Of a DNA stretch of 40,239 nucleotides, positions 8,152 through 17,464 are shown in pieces. Origin of the DNA: CAYPUG01 sp964413905 (GTDB lineage Bacteria > Chloroflexota > Anaerolineae > JAADDB01). The translations under genes and the position numbers were made by a program. Each line of letters opens with the position of its first letter. The stretch's first letter is position 1. The stretch is taken from the NCBI GenBank assembly GCA_964413905.1, contig CAYPUG010000010.1, forward strand, positions 1 to 40,239. Reading direction: 5' to 3'. The notes under the pieces are model-generated. The model saw only the letters and a list, made by a program, of their open reading frames with translations, was not told the origin of the DNA and searched no databases.

Positions 8152-8198
8152 AATTCATCACCTTATCGGTGCCAAAAGCGCCGATAAGGTGATGAATT
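8152..8198. terminator. Long hairpin after glnA, likely terminator
   Basis: Perfect 18-bp arms AATTCATCACCTTATCGG (8152-8169) and 8181-8198, extendable by GTGC/GCGC pairs to leave a CAAAA loop. No clean T-run follows (GCTTTCCTC), so it may terminate weakly, set the glnA:kinase ratio or protect the glnA mRNA 3' end. Confidence 0.55.
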
Positions 8199-8269
8199 GC
8201 TTTCCTCTTCGTTTCGGATGAGTTCCGAAAAGGTGCATTTTCCCTTGGCGCTTGTGGGAGATGGAAGTT

Positions 8270-10435
8270 GTGTCGAAAATCTCATGGGTGGACATGTGGA
8301 CGGATGTGAGCGCGGTCATCCACCGGGCGACGGTGGGCGCGCTTTCGCCTCGGGAGGCTGTGTCTCACATTGTTCGGCGTATCGCCCAAGCGTGGCCCGG
8401 AAGCCGCATCCTCGTCCTTGGTTGTTCCCCTTCTCGCGAGGCCTGCGAACTGTGGAGCGAGGGTGGATTTGGCCCATCCGATGATGATCTTCGTGAACAC
8501 TTGCGGGCCTGCGCAGATGCTCTCCTCGACGGGGCTGTGACTCCTCCTGTTCTTGATGGCTTCACGGTTATTGGATACCCCTTGGAGGGTGAATCAGGGC
8601 CTGTAGGCGCCTTGTGTATGGCCCTCCCTTCACGTCATTCCCTGCCCGCGGACGCGCAGCTCGCCTTGGCCGCCATAAGTACCCAAGTGGCCACGTTGAT
8701 CCTTCACACCCGGTTAGAGGTAGATACTCGGCGACATCTCGACCGTAAAGCGGATGAGTTGCACCGGTTGCGCCGGGCCGGATGGTTGATCTCCTCCCGC
8801 TTGCGCTTACAAGATACGTTGGAGGCCATTTTGCAAATGGCCCTCGAGGTAACCGATGCCCGTTATGGCGTGCTGCGTTTAGTCGATGATCGTAGAACGC
8901 AATTGTTGACCCGTGCCTTCGCCGGCGAACAATTGAGTCGTCCTGCGGTGGAATCCCTGCCCCTGGATGAGAGCAGCATTACGGGATGGGTCGCTGTACA
9001 CCGTCGACCGTTGTGCATTGCGGATGTGCGCCAGCCGCCTTGGTCGCAGATTTACTATCCTCTAGACCATGATTTAGAGATGCGATCGGAATTGGCCGTG
9101 CCCCTCATCGGTGCGAACGGTCGGCTAGAGGGTGTCATCAATTTAGAAAGTCCTCGGGTAGCTGCGTTCGGTGAAGAGGACCAACATCTCCTCCAGGCAT
9201 TAGCCACCCAGGCGGTCATTGCTATCCAGGAAGCACGGCTGCTGGACGCGTTGCAAGAGTTAACGCATCTTCTGTTAACCGAACGCACGGACAGGGTGCT
9301 GGACCGGCTGGTTCGCCTGACCGAGAATTTGTTGGACGCGGAGGGATGCGCTGTTTGGCTGCGGGAAGGCGAGGATCTTGTATTGCGAGCCGCCAGTCAA
9401 GGCCAGCAGATAGGAGAACGCATCCCGGTCTTGGGCAGCTTGGCAGGTGAGGCCATTCATCAAGGTGAGCCGGTCATCGTGGCTGACGTGCAAGCCGATC
9501 CACGTTTTCGCCGAGTCTCACTGGCCCGGGCTCATGGGTGGACCGCGGCCTTAATCGCTCCTATGATTGTGGGAGATCGACGGGAGGCTCTGGGAGCGTT
9601 TTCCGTGTACTGGGGAAGCGAACGCGCAGGATGGGATGTGCCCGTGTCTGATTGGGATAAGAAAGTGCTGACGTTACTGGCCCATTATGCAGCCCTAGCC
9701 GTATGGAACGCCCAACGCCGGGAGACTCTCCAACGGGTCCAGGAGCAGCGCGCGGTCGCGGAAACGTTTGCCGCTTTGGGGGATATCGCCGCGAATGTGT
9801 TGCACCATCTGAACAATAAAGTGGGCACCATTCCCGTCCGGGTTCAGGGGATTGAGGACAAGTGTGCATCGGTGCTTGCTCAGACACCTTATTTAGCAAC
9901 GAACTTGCGGGAAATTGAACACAGCGCTCGTGAGGCTATGGAGGCAGTACGGGAAAGCCTTACCCTGATACGGCCGATTCAACGGGTGCCGGTGAACATC
10001 CATCGATGCATCCAGGATGCTCTGAAGTCGGTGGAGATCCCAGATGGTGTATCGGTGCACATTGACCATGTGGAACCGTTGCCCACCGTCATGGCCAGCC
10101 GCTACAGTCTGACTTTGGTGTTTGTCAATTTATTTCAAAACGCGGTTGAAGCGATGCAAGGCCGGGGAGATGTGTTCGTGGAGGGACGGCGTCTTGACCG
10201 TGAGGTGGAGATACGCGTGCGCGATACCGGGCCGGGCATCCCACCCGAGTTACAGTCTCGTATTTTTGAATTGGATGTGTCCCAGTCACGGCGCGAAGAG
10301 AAACACCGGCTTGGGTTTGGTCTGTGGTGGGTGAAAACGCTTCTGGCACGCATCGGGGGATCGGTCCAGGTGCGCAGCAGCCCGCAGAGGGGTACAACCT
10401 TTGTGTTGCGTTTGCCCGTTGAAGGTGGGGAATGA
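8270..10435 (+). CDS. Cytosolic GAF-domain sensor histidine kinase
   Basis: A two-component kinase without membrane helices, so it probably senses a cytosolic signal. Start is uncertain: GTG at 8270 has GGGAG nine bases upstream, while ATG 8261 and TTG 8252 are in frame but poorly spaced. From the N-terminus there is a poorly conserved GAF-like region. A clear GAF follows (LEAILQMALEVTDARYGVLRL to IAIQEARLL), then a second GAF (LDRLVRLTENLLDAEGCAVWL to LAHYAALAVWNA). The H-box has the likely phospho-histidine near residue 512 (NVLHHLNNKVGTI, with Lys where Pro is usual). The HATPase domain has an N box (NLFQNAVEAM), a DTGPGIP G1 box and a GFGLWWVK G2 box. The stop overlaps the regulator start (ATGA). 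The context between glnA and glnE suggests nitrogen control. Confidence 0.9.
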   Translation: MSKISWVDMWTDVSAVIHRATVGALSPREAVSHIVRRIAQAWPGSRILVLGCSPSREACELWSEGGFGPSDDDLREHLRACADALLDGAVTPPVLDGFTVIGYPLEGESGPVGALCMALPSRHSLPADAQLALAAISTQVATLILHTRLEVDTRRHLDRKADELHRLRRAGWLISSRLRLQDTLEAILQMALEVTDARYGVLRLVDDRRTQLLTRAFAGEQLSRPAVESLPLDESSITGWVAVHRRPLCIADVRQPPWSQIYYPLDHDLEMRSELAVPLIGANGRLEGVINLESPRVAAFGEEDQHLLQALATQAVIAIQEARLLDALQELTHLLLTERTDRVLDRLVRLTENLLDAEGCAVWLREGEDLVLRAASQGQQIGERIPVLGSLAGEAIHQGEPVIVADVQADPRFRRVSLARAHGWTAALIAPMIVGDRREALGAFSVYWGSERAGWDVPVSDWDKKVLTLLAHYAALAVWNAQRRETLQRVQEQRAVAETFAALGDIAANVLHHLNNKVGTIPVRVQGIEDKCASVLAQTPYLATNLREIEHSAREAMEAVRESLTLIRPIQRVPVNIHRCIQDALKSVEIPDGVSVHIDHVEPLPTVMASRYSLTLVFVNLFQNAVEAMQGRGDVFVEGRRLDREVEIRVRDTGPGIPPELQSRIFELDVSQSRREEKHRLGFGLWWVKTLLARIGGSVQVRSSPQRGTTFVLRLPVEGGE

Positions 10436-11493
10436 TTGCTGAGGGAGCCAACAAGCCGACCGCGTTGGTTGTAGAAGATGATCGATCGTGGCGACAGTTG
10501 CTCGCGGAGATGCTCGCAGATCTGGGGGTGCATGTGGATGTGGTTGGAGATCTCCCCCAGGCAATTGTGTCCATCCGCGAACGCTCTCATCACATCGCGG
10601 TCGTGGATCTCTCGCTACAACCTCTGGACGCACAGAACCGGGATGGGCTACAAGTCATCGCCGCGTTGCGTCGTCACGATCCTAACTGCGTGCCCATTCT
10701 CCTCACCGGATACGCGACCGTTGAAGTGGCCGTCCACGCGCTCACCGAGTATCATGTGTTCACCGTCCTGCGCAAGGAAACGTTTAGCCGGCGGGAATTT
10801 CGCCGTGTTATCCGGCAAGCGCTAGCTCAAGCCCCTCCGGCCCGAACGTCTCCCATACCGCCCGTGGAGGCGGCATCCCCATCGGATTCGGATTCCTCTT
10901 CCCGTGCCCTCGCGCTCGTTGTGGAAGACGACGCGGGATGGCAAAGCATTTTGTCCGAATTGTTGTGTGAGGGCGGGTATGTGCCGGTCCTTACCCGAAG
11001 CTATGGGGAAGCGTTGGGTCTGCTACGTCGCAAGCGGTTTTCTCTGGCCGTGGTCGACCTCTCCCTCGCCAGTTCGGTGTCCCCGGTGAGCAACCGGGAC
11101 GGCTTTCGTTTGCTGGGGACTACACGGTCGCTGGGCATCTTGACCATTGTCGTCAGTGGCATGGGGACCCCAGAGGACGCGGAGGCCGCTTATCGAGAGC
11201 AGGGGATTTTCGCGTACGTGGAAAAGCAAGCCTTTGACCGCCGCGCGTTTCTCCGTTTGTTGGATGAGACGCATCAGGTACGGCAGCATGTGCATCCCCT
11301 ATTGGACGCGTTGACTCCTCGCGAACGTGAAGTGTTGGAATTGCTCGCGCAAGGGATGACCAACAAAGCGATCGCGGAGGCACTGGTCATTTCCCCGAAC
11401 ACCGTCAAACGCCACCTGCAATCCATATTTCAAAAGCTGGATGTGACCACCCGTGCGGCCGCGGTGGCGCGGTATAGAGATTTGCAATCGTGA
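10432..11493 (+). CDS. Response regulator with two receiver domains and LuxR-type HTH
   Basis: This is the partner of the kinase that overlaps it by four bases. The 353 residues contain REC1 (about 10-130) and REC2 (about 159-280). REC1 has the acidic pair EDD, phospho-acceptor Asp59 in VVDLSL, Thr92 and Lys115. REC2 has EDD, Asp209 in VVDLSL, Ser242 and Lys265. A linker rich in Pro and Ser joins them. The C-terminal LuxR/GerE helix-turn-helix (LTPREREVLELLAQGMTNKA to NTVKRHLQSIFQKL, 294-336) binds DNA. Both receivers keep every key residue and resemble each other, so they look like an internal duplication that is still functional. Its targets are unknown; the glnA promoter palindrome is a reasonable guess. 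The stop codon overlaps the glnE start (TGATG). Confidence 0.92.
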   Translation: MIAEGANKPTALVVEDDRSWRQLLAEMLADLGVHVDVVGDLPQAIVSIRERSHHIAVVDLSLQPLDAQNRDGLQVIAALRRHDPNCVPILLTGYATVEVAVHALTEYHVFTVLRKETFSRREFRRVIRQALAQAPPARTSPIPPVEAASPSDSDSSSRALALVVEDDAGWQSILSELLCEGGYVPVLTRSYGEALGLLRRKRFSLAVVDLSLASSVSPVSNRDGFRLLGTTRSLGILTIVVSGMGTPEDAEAAYREQGIFAYVEKQAFDRRAFLRLLDETHQVRQHVHPLLDALTPREREVLELLAQGMTNKAIAEALVISPNTVKRHLQSIFQKLDVTTRAAAVARYRDLQS

Positions 11494-14400
11494 TGGATAC
11501 ATCGATTCCCATGCCATCCCTGGATAAACGTTTGCGTCAGACGTGGCCTCGTCTTTTGGGGGATTCTCCGGCGAGGCACGCTTTGGCAACGTTAGCGCCG
11601 TACCTGCGGATTGCACTCTCCCACGTGGAGGATCCCGACCGGGTGTGCGCGTATCTGGATCGACTGTTCGCGACGCCACAGGCGGAACGCGTGGTGTTGA
11701 TGCTCTCTGCCTCGCCCGTGTTGGTGGACCGCCTGGTGGTGCTCATTGCAGCCAGTGAGTTTTTATCGGAAATTCTTCTACGGCACCCCGAATACATAGA
11801 CGTCCTGGCCAACAGCGATATGGACGTCCGCCCTGCGACGGTGAGGTCCCTGTATAAGGCGCTTCGTCGTGTGGTGTTTTCTCAAACTACATGGGAGGAC
11901 CGGGTGGACATGTTGCGTCGGCAACAACGCCGCGAGGTGCTGCGCATCGGAGCGTGTGATCTGTGGGGGTGTTGGGATTTAAGTCGGGTCACCCATGAAC
12001 TCTCGATCCTGGCCGAGGCGGTGGTGCGTGTCGCGCTGGATTTGGCCTCGAGTCGCACGGGAATTTTCCCGGCGGGTTTTGTGGTGTTCGCTTTGGGAAA
12101 ATTGGGAGGTCGAGAACTGAATTATAGTTCGGATATTGATCTACTTTTTCTTGCATCCCATGATGTATCCGGATATGTTCCCTTGGCCGAACGATTGGTT
12201 GATGTGCTGACGCGAGTTACCGGGGAAGGATTTTTATACCGTGTGGACCTTCGTCTGCGCCCCTGGGGGCAGAGCGGTCCTCTGGTGCTCTCTGTGGATG
12301 GGTATCGCCGTTATCTGGACCGTCACGCGCGCTGGTGGGAACGTCAGGCTCTCTTGAAGGCCCGGCCGGTGGCCGGCGATCGAGCGGTCGGCGCGGCGTT
12401 TTTGCGGACGTACATCCCTTACATGTTGCGTCATGTTCCGCCCGATGTGCAGATTCACGTGCGAGATATGAAAGCAGATATTGAACGAACACTGCGCCAG
12501 CGGGGTCGAGTGTGGGGGGAGGTCAAACTTGGTGAGGGGTCCATCCGGGATGTAGAGTTTATCGTTCAGTACCTACAACTTCGCCATGGAACCCGCTATC
12601 CTCAGGTGATAACGAGTAATACCCGCAAGGCGTTGCAGCGGTTGTACAAACGCGGGTTGCTCTCCACAGAGGCTTTTCGTGTCCTGCGTGAGGGTTACAC
12701 GTTTTTGCGCATTGTCGAGCATTACCTGCAACTGGTCCATAACCGCCAAGTTCATCAATTGCCCCAGGACTCCAAGGCGTTACATCGTTTGGCCCTCCGG
12801 TTGGGATATGAAGGACCCGCTGCCACGGAGGATTTTGTTCGACAGTATGAACATCATCGTCGAGCCATTCGCCGTGTGTACGAGAACTATTTGCTTCCTG
12901 AACGGGCTCAATCCGCGGGCGCGAAATGGCCTTCTCCTGTGGCAGAGCACACCGCGCGCATGGGGCCGGATTACCGTCGCACTTTTGCCCCAGAGACTCA
13001 GGCCCATCACGCGCTTTTGGCCTCCCGTCTGAGTGAGGAAAATCCGGTTGAAATAGAAGTGCGCCCCCTTGAAGAAGGGAGGTGGGAAGTCACCATTGTG
13101 GCCTTTGATTATTTAGGCGAACTGTCGCTGATCACCGGCTTACTCTTTGTGCACGGTTTGAACATTGTGGAGGGGGCGGTCTTCACCTATCGGGAGAACG
13201 ATGGGACCGGTCCCCGTAAGATTGTGGACGTGTTTGTTGTGCAACCCACCCGCGAGAATATTGACGAGATGACATGGACCGAATACCGCCGGGATTTGGT
13301 CGACCTTTTGCATTTGCTTGCTCAGGGAAGGCGGGAGGACGCCCAGGGGACCTTGTTGCGGCGGTTTGCTCAGGCCCTTCCCCATTACCCGGAAGTCGCC
13401 GAAATCATCCATCCCGTGGATATCGAGGTGGATAACACAACATCTGAGCGGTACACGCTGCTTCGTATTGAGGCGCCGGACACGGTGGGCTTTCTCTACG
13501 AATTTACCAACGCGTTGGCGTTGCAGGGTATCTACATCGCCCAGGTGACCGTCTCCACGGTGGGCGAGCGGGTTCGTGATGTGTTATGGGTGACGGATTC
13601 GGCGGGTCGCAAAATTCTCGATCCGCAAAAGCAACAAGAAGTCCGTGTAGCGACGGTTCTGGTTAAACAGTTCACGCATCTGATTCCTCGCGCTCCCGAT
13701 CCCGAGGCCGCATTGGTCCACTTTCGTCAGTTTCTCGCCGATCTATTCGCCCGGCCCCACTGGCCGGAGGAGTTGGTCACTTTACAAAATCCTTCGGTGC
13801 TGCACGCGTTGGCCCGCCTGTTGGGGGCCAGTGATTTCCTTTGGGATGATTTCTTGCGTGTCCAGTACGAGCAGTTGTTTCCCATCCTGCGAAATGTGGA
13901 AGCCTTACACCGTGGGAAGGAGAAGATCACGCTATGGTTTGAATTGCGTTCCGCTCTCGAGGAGTCGCCCTCTTGGGATGAGAACATTCGGCGGCTGAAC
14001 GCGTTTAAGGATCGGGAGATGTTCCGCGTAGATATGCGGTACATTCTGGGCATGACGACCATTGACGAATTTGCCGCGGAGTTGAGTGATGTGGCTGAGG
14101 TGGTGGTTGAAGAGGCGTATTGGTTAGCTTATGAGCACGTAGTAGCCCGGTACGGTCGGCCGATGTTACCTTCTGGCAGGGAATGTCCGTTAGCCGTGTG
14201 TGGGTTGGGCAAGTTGGGCGGACGGGAGATGGGCTTTGCTTCGGATGTGGAGCTGTTGTTTGTCTATCAGGGGAACGGGACCACGACCGGACCGAAGGTC
14301 GTGGACAACGCGGAGTTCTTCGAGCGGGTTGTAGAGACGTTTCTGGACATCGTGCGTTCGCAACGGGAAGGCATTTTTGAAGTGGACTTGCAATTGCGAC

Positions 14401-15032
14401 CTTATGGCCGGGCCGGGAGTTTGGCCGTGTCGTTGCGTGCGTTTCAGGAGTATTTCCGGCCCGGCGGGCCGGCATGGCCTTATGAACGCCAGGCGTTGGT
14501 GAGGTTGCGGGCTATCGCGGGAGATGAGGCCTTTGGACAGGAAGTCGAGAAGGTGCGGGATGCCTTGGTGTACACGGGAACACCTTTTGACGTGACCGCG
14601 TTGCGGGCCATGCGGGAGCGCCAACTTCGCCACTTGGTGCCGGGAGGAACAATGAACGCGAAGTTCAGCCCGGGGGGACTGGTGGATGTGGAGTACTTGG
14701 TCCAAGGGCTACAAATCACTTACGGGTTTCCTTACCCGGAAGTGCGGACGCCGAACACGGCAGAGGCGATGCAACGATTGGCCGAGAAGGGAATCCTGTC
14801 CCCGGGGGATTACTCGCGTTTAAAAGCAGCCCATCGTTTCCTCAGGGAGCTCATTGAAGCGCTACGTGTGGTGCGCGGTCACGCGCGGGATCTGACCGTA
14901 CCTCCACCCACGTCCGATGAGGGGCTCTTTTTGGCTCGTCGCATGGGGTACGCGGATCGTGCACCGGACCTTTGGACCGATCTTCTGAATCACATGACGT
15001 TTGTGCAGGATTTATTGGATCGATTGTTTTAA
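11493..15032 (+). CDS. glnE: Glutamine synthetase adenylyltransferase/adenylyl-removing enzyme with tandem ACT insertion
   Basis: GlnE attaches AMP to, and removes it from, the GlnA tyrosine. ATG at 11493 overlaps the regulator stop; GTG at 11490 is an alternative. The protein is about 1179 residues, longer than the usual 900-1000. The N-terminal nucleotidyltransferase half has ALGKLGGRELNYSSDIDLLF with Asp214 and Asp216. The C-terminal half has CGLGKLGGREMGFASDVELLF, where the second metal-binding Asp is Glu920. Between them lie two ACT domains. One is near 530-610 (FDYLGELSLITGLLFVHGLN). The other is near 645-715 (APDTVGFLYEFTNALALQGI, then TVGERVRDVLWVTD), closely resembling the ACT pair of GlnD. 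ACT domains often bind amino acids; glutamine is the natural candidate here. No PII or glnD gene is in the window. The stop overlaps the stop of the convergent transglycosylase gene. Confidence 0.93.
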   Translation: MDTSIPMPSLDKRLRQTWPRLLGDSPARHALATLAPYLRIALSHVEDPDRVCAYLDRLFATPQAERVVLMLSASPVLVDRLVVLIAASEFLSEILLRHPEYIDVLANSDMDVRPATVRSLYKALRRVVFSQTTWEDRVDMLRRQQRREVLRIGACDLWGCWDLSRVTHELSILAEAVVRVALDLASSRTGIFPAGFVVFALGKLGGRELNYSSDIDLLFLASHDVSGYVPLAERLVDVLTRVTGEGFLYRVDLRLRPWGQSGPLVLSVDGYRRYLDRHARWWERQALLKARPVAGDRAVGAAFLRTYIPYMLRHVPPDVQIHVRDMKADIERTLRQRGRVWGEVKLGEGSIRDVEFIVQYLQLRHGTRYPQVITSNTRKALQRLYKRGLLSTEAFRVLREGYTFLRIVEHYLQLVHNRQVHQLPQDSKALHRLALRLGYEGPAATEDFVRQYEHHRRAIRRVYENYLLPERAQSAGAKWPSPVAEHTARMGPDYRRTFAPETQAHHALLASRLSEENPVEIEVRPLEEGRWEVTIVAFDYLGELSLITGLLFVHGLNIVEGAVFTYRENDGTGPRKIVDVFVVQPTRENIDEMTWTEYRRDLVDLLHLLAQGRREDAQGTLLRRFAQALPHYPEVAEIIHPVDIEVDNTTSERYTLLRIEAPDTVGFLYEFTNALALQGIYIAQVTVSTVGERVRDVLWVTDSAGRKILDPQKQQEVRVATVLVKQFTHLIPRAPDPEAALVHFRQFLADLFARPHWPEELVTLQNPSVLHALARLLGASDFLWDDFLRVQYEQLFPILRNVEALHRGKEKITLWFELRSALEESPSWDENIRRLNAFKDREMFRVDMRYILGMTTIDEFAAELSDVAEVVVEEAYWLAYEHVVARYGRPMLPSGRECPLAVCGLGKLGGREMGFASDVELLFVYQGNGTTTGPKVVDNAEFFERVVETFLDIVRSQREGIFEVDLQLRPYGRAGSLAVSLRAFQEYFRPGGPAWPYERQALVRLRAIAGDEAFGQEVEKVRDALVYTGTPFDVTALRAMRERQLRHLVPGGTMNAKFSPGGLVDVEYLVQGLQITYGFPYPEVRTPNTAEAMQRLAEKGILSPGDYSRLKAAHRFLRELIEALRVVRGHARDLTVPPPTSDEGLFLARRMGYADRAPDLWTDLLNHMTFVQDLLDRLF

Positions 15033-17464
15033 AAACTCTCGAGAAGGGCTTGGTAAATCCACCACTGTCGTTCCACTTCCCGGACGTAGGTTCGAGTTTC
15101 AAGGAGGGGAATGAGTTCGGTAAAGCGATCCCGGTCTTCTCCGTAGAAGGAAAGCCAGCGGTCCACATTACCGGGACCGGCGTTGTATGCGGCCAGTGCC
15201 GCGGTTCGATTTCCCTCAAAACGGTGAAACACAAAGGCAAAATAGTAGGTGCCCAGGCGGAGGTTCAGCAGGGGGCGATAAAGTTCCTCTTCCCGCTGGA
15301 TCGAGATTCCCAACCCCCGGGCCACCTCGAGAGCGGTTTCGGGCATGAGTTGCATGAGCCCCCGCGCGTTGACCGTACTGGTGGCTGTGGTGGCAAAGTG
15401 ACTTTCCTGCCGGATGATAGCGTAGATGAGCGCGGGGTCCAGGTCGAACGCCCCGGCTACATCGGTGATATGGTCCCGGGCCGGTGTGGGGAAGAGAAGG
15501 GGCCAATACGTGGCGGGCACTTCGGCGAGCGTGTACCCGCGGATGCCCATTGCTCGGAGCGCGGCTTGTATGCCCAATTGGGGGTAACCGCTGTTGAGCA
15601 GGATTCTCCCCAGGGTCAGCAACGCCCGTTCATCTTGCAAATGGGAGATAGCGGCTGCGTAAGTGCGAATACTCTCGGTTTCCATGCCTGCACTTTCACA
15701 CGCGGCTGCTCGCTGGAGGGTAGCAATGACATCTTTGCTCACGTTCACCTGCCGACGCCAATGGGCAATCCGTTCGTCTGGGGGCATGAGGCTGCTGAGG
15801 TCGAGATGTTCACTTTGACCACGAGGTGGGTGCCATGGTGGGACCGGTTCTCCCAGGGCGTCGAGACGCTCTGCCGCGCGGAACGCGTATACGCTGTTCG
15901 GCCGCCTCGCAGCCAGATATGTCCATTGTTCACGGGCTGCCTCTGTTTGTCCTCCCTCCGCATAAGCTATGCCCAGCCAATACCGTAATGCGTACTCCCA
16001 TACGGGATGAGGAGCGGATGTCAGGCTGCGTTCCAACAATGTAATGGCGTTCTGCGGGTGGTCGGGGAGATAGAGAACGGAGGCCACCAACGCGGCACGT
16101 GTCCCCTCGCGTGTCCCGGGCCATTCGTAGGCCAGCCGAGCGTATTCGGTTCGGGCATTTTCCAAATTTCCCATCAGAAGCCACCGGTCTGCGATGGTCA
16201 ATTGTGCTCGGGCTTTCAGCCGCGGGGATGCTTTTGGGTGGTGTGTGAGTTCACGGAGTACTTGAAGGGCACGTTCTGGGTGTCCGCTTTGGCGGTATAG
16301 GGTGGCGAGTTGGAACCAGGCGGTGTCCCAACAGGGACATTCAGGGGATGTACGGATGATGGTTTGCCATTCCTGGATGGCCTGTTGCATCTGGCCCAGG
16401 CCGGTATAGGCACGTGCCAGGTATGCGCGGGCATCCTTGTGTGGGGTTGATGTGTGCCGGAGGTAGTTTATCAGCGCCTTGTACGCGGGTCCGTACGCGC
16501 CGGCTTCTACATCGACCACGCCGCGGGTGTAGTCATCTACCCGTTGGTCGGCCTCTACCAGGATGATCAAAGCCCGATGCGCGTAGGGGATGAGTTCCGG
16601 GTGCACGTGTGCGGGCCGGCTGCCGCCCTGAGTTTCCACGGCCAGTTCCACGCAGGCTCGTAAATCCCGATAGGCTTCCTTGGGGTGCCCTAACAGGAGG
16701 TACATCCTCCCTCGATCTAAGTACGCTTGGGCCCGCCAGATGGCCGGGACGTCCTCTTTCAACAGGGATGTGTACGTGGTCAGTGCGTCCTCGATGCGCA
16801 AGTGTTCGGCCAACGCGCGTGCCCGTTCCCATGTCCACTTGTACTGCTCATCGCCTTGGGCCCGTGCAATGGCCTGTCGGTACGCGCGGTCGGCCGTGGC
16901 CCCATCGCCCCATTCCTGCTGGAGACGGGCCATTTCATGGTACGCGAGGTCGGCCAGTCGAGGGGAGGGCGTCAGTCGGACGTAAGCGCGATACGCGTTT
17001 AGGGCATCGGCAGGTTGGCCGATGTCCTGCAAGGCATGGGCCAGCACCAAATACACCTCCGGGGGTACACTTCGCCCTGCTTCGGGCTTAAGCGCTTGCA
17101 GCAGGGGGATCGCTTCGTTTGGATGCTGTTCTCGTAGGAGCACGCGGGCTAGGAGGAATTGCAGATAAGGAGAGGGAGACGTTTGTAAGGCGTGCTTCAG
17201 CACGCGTTCCGCGCGTTTGTCGTCTCTGAGCCACAGGGTGTTTGTGAGGGTGCGACTTAATTGTTCGTCGGCCAGGGGGGTAGGGGTGAAGGTTGGTGTA
17301 GGGGGCGATGTGGGCGTGACGGTGGGAGATGGGGGGGCTGTGGCTGTTGGGAGTACGGAGGGTGGGGACGGTGGGGGCATCTGTTTGCAGGCGCGGATAA
17401 ACAGCAGGGCGGCGATGAAGATGATGGCGAGACTGGCCAGAACGAGTTTATGAAACGTCGGCAT
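15029..17464 (-). CDS. Soluble-type lytic murein transglycosylase with TPR array
   Basis: This protein cuts peptidoglycan between MurNAc and GlcNAc on the outer side of the membrane. The ATG at 17464 follows GGGGAG; an upstream in-frame extension to 17518 has no site. The 811 residues start with a signal anchor (LVLASLAIIFIAALLFI). A Pro/Thr-rich linker follows (about 35-65), then a long helical region of TPR-like repeats (for example AYLARAYTGLGQMQQAIQEW and ARAQLTIADRWLLMGNLENA). The C-terminal SLT domain contains the catalytic glutamate in IIRQESHF, then ARGLMQLMP and the AYNAGPGNVDRW signature. The layout is that of Slt70-like enzymes. The start codon and ribosome site lie within a strong hairpin (17461-17494). 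The stop overlaps that of glnE tail to tail. Confidence 0.92.
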   Translation of the reverse strand: MPTFHKLVLASLAIIFIAALLFIRACKQMPPPSPPSVLPTATAPPSPTVTPTSPPTPTFTPTPLADEQLSRTLTNTLWLRDDKRAERVLKHALQTSPSPYLQFLLARVLLREQHPNEAIPLLQALKPEAGRSVPPEVYLVLAHALQDIGQPADALNAYRAYVRLTPSPRLADLAYHEMARLQQEWGDGATADRAYRQAIARAQGDEQYKWTWERARALAEHLRIEDALTTYTSLLKEDVPAIWRAQAYLDRGRMYLLLGHPKEAYRDLRACVELAVETQGGSRPAHVHPELIPYAHRALIILVEADQRVDDYTRGVVDVEAGAYGPAYKALINYLRHTSTPHKDARAYLARAYTGLGQMQQAIQEWQTIIRTSPECPCWDTAWFQLATLYRQSGHPERALQVLRELTHHPKASPRLKARAQLTIADRWLLMGNLENARTEYARLAYEWPGTREGTRAALVASVLYLPDHPQNAITLLERSLTSAPHPVWEYALRYWLGIAYAEGGQTEAAREQWTYLAARRPNSVYAFRAAERLDALGEPVPPWHPPRGQSEHLDLSSLMPPDERIAHWRRQVNVSKDVIATLQRAAACESAGMETESIRTYAAAISHLQDERALLTLGRILLNSGYPQLGIQAALRAMGIRGYTLAEVPATYWPLLFPTPARDHITDVAGAFDLDPALIYAIIRQESHFATTATSTVNARGLMQLMPETALEVARGLGISIQREEELYRPLLNLRLGTYYFAFVFHRFEGNRTAALAAYNAGPGNVDRWLSFYGEDRDRFTELIPLLETRTYVREVERQWWIYQALLESF

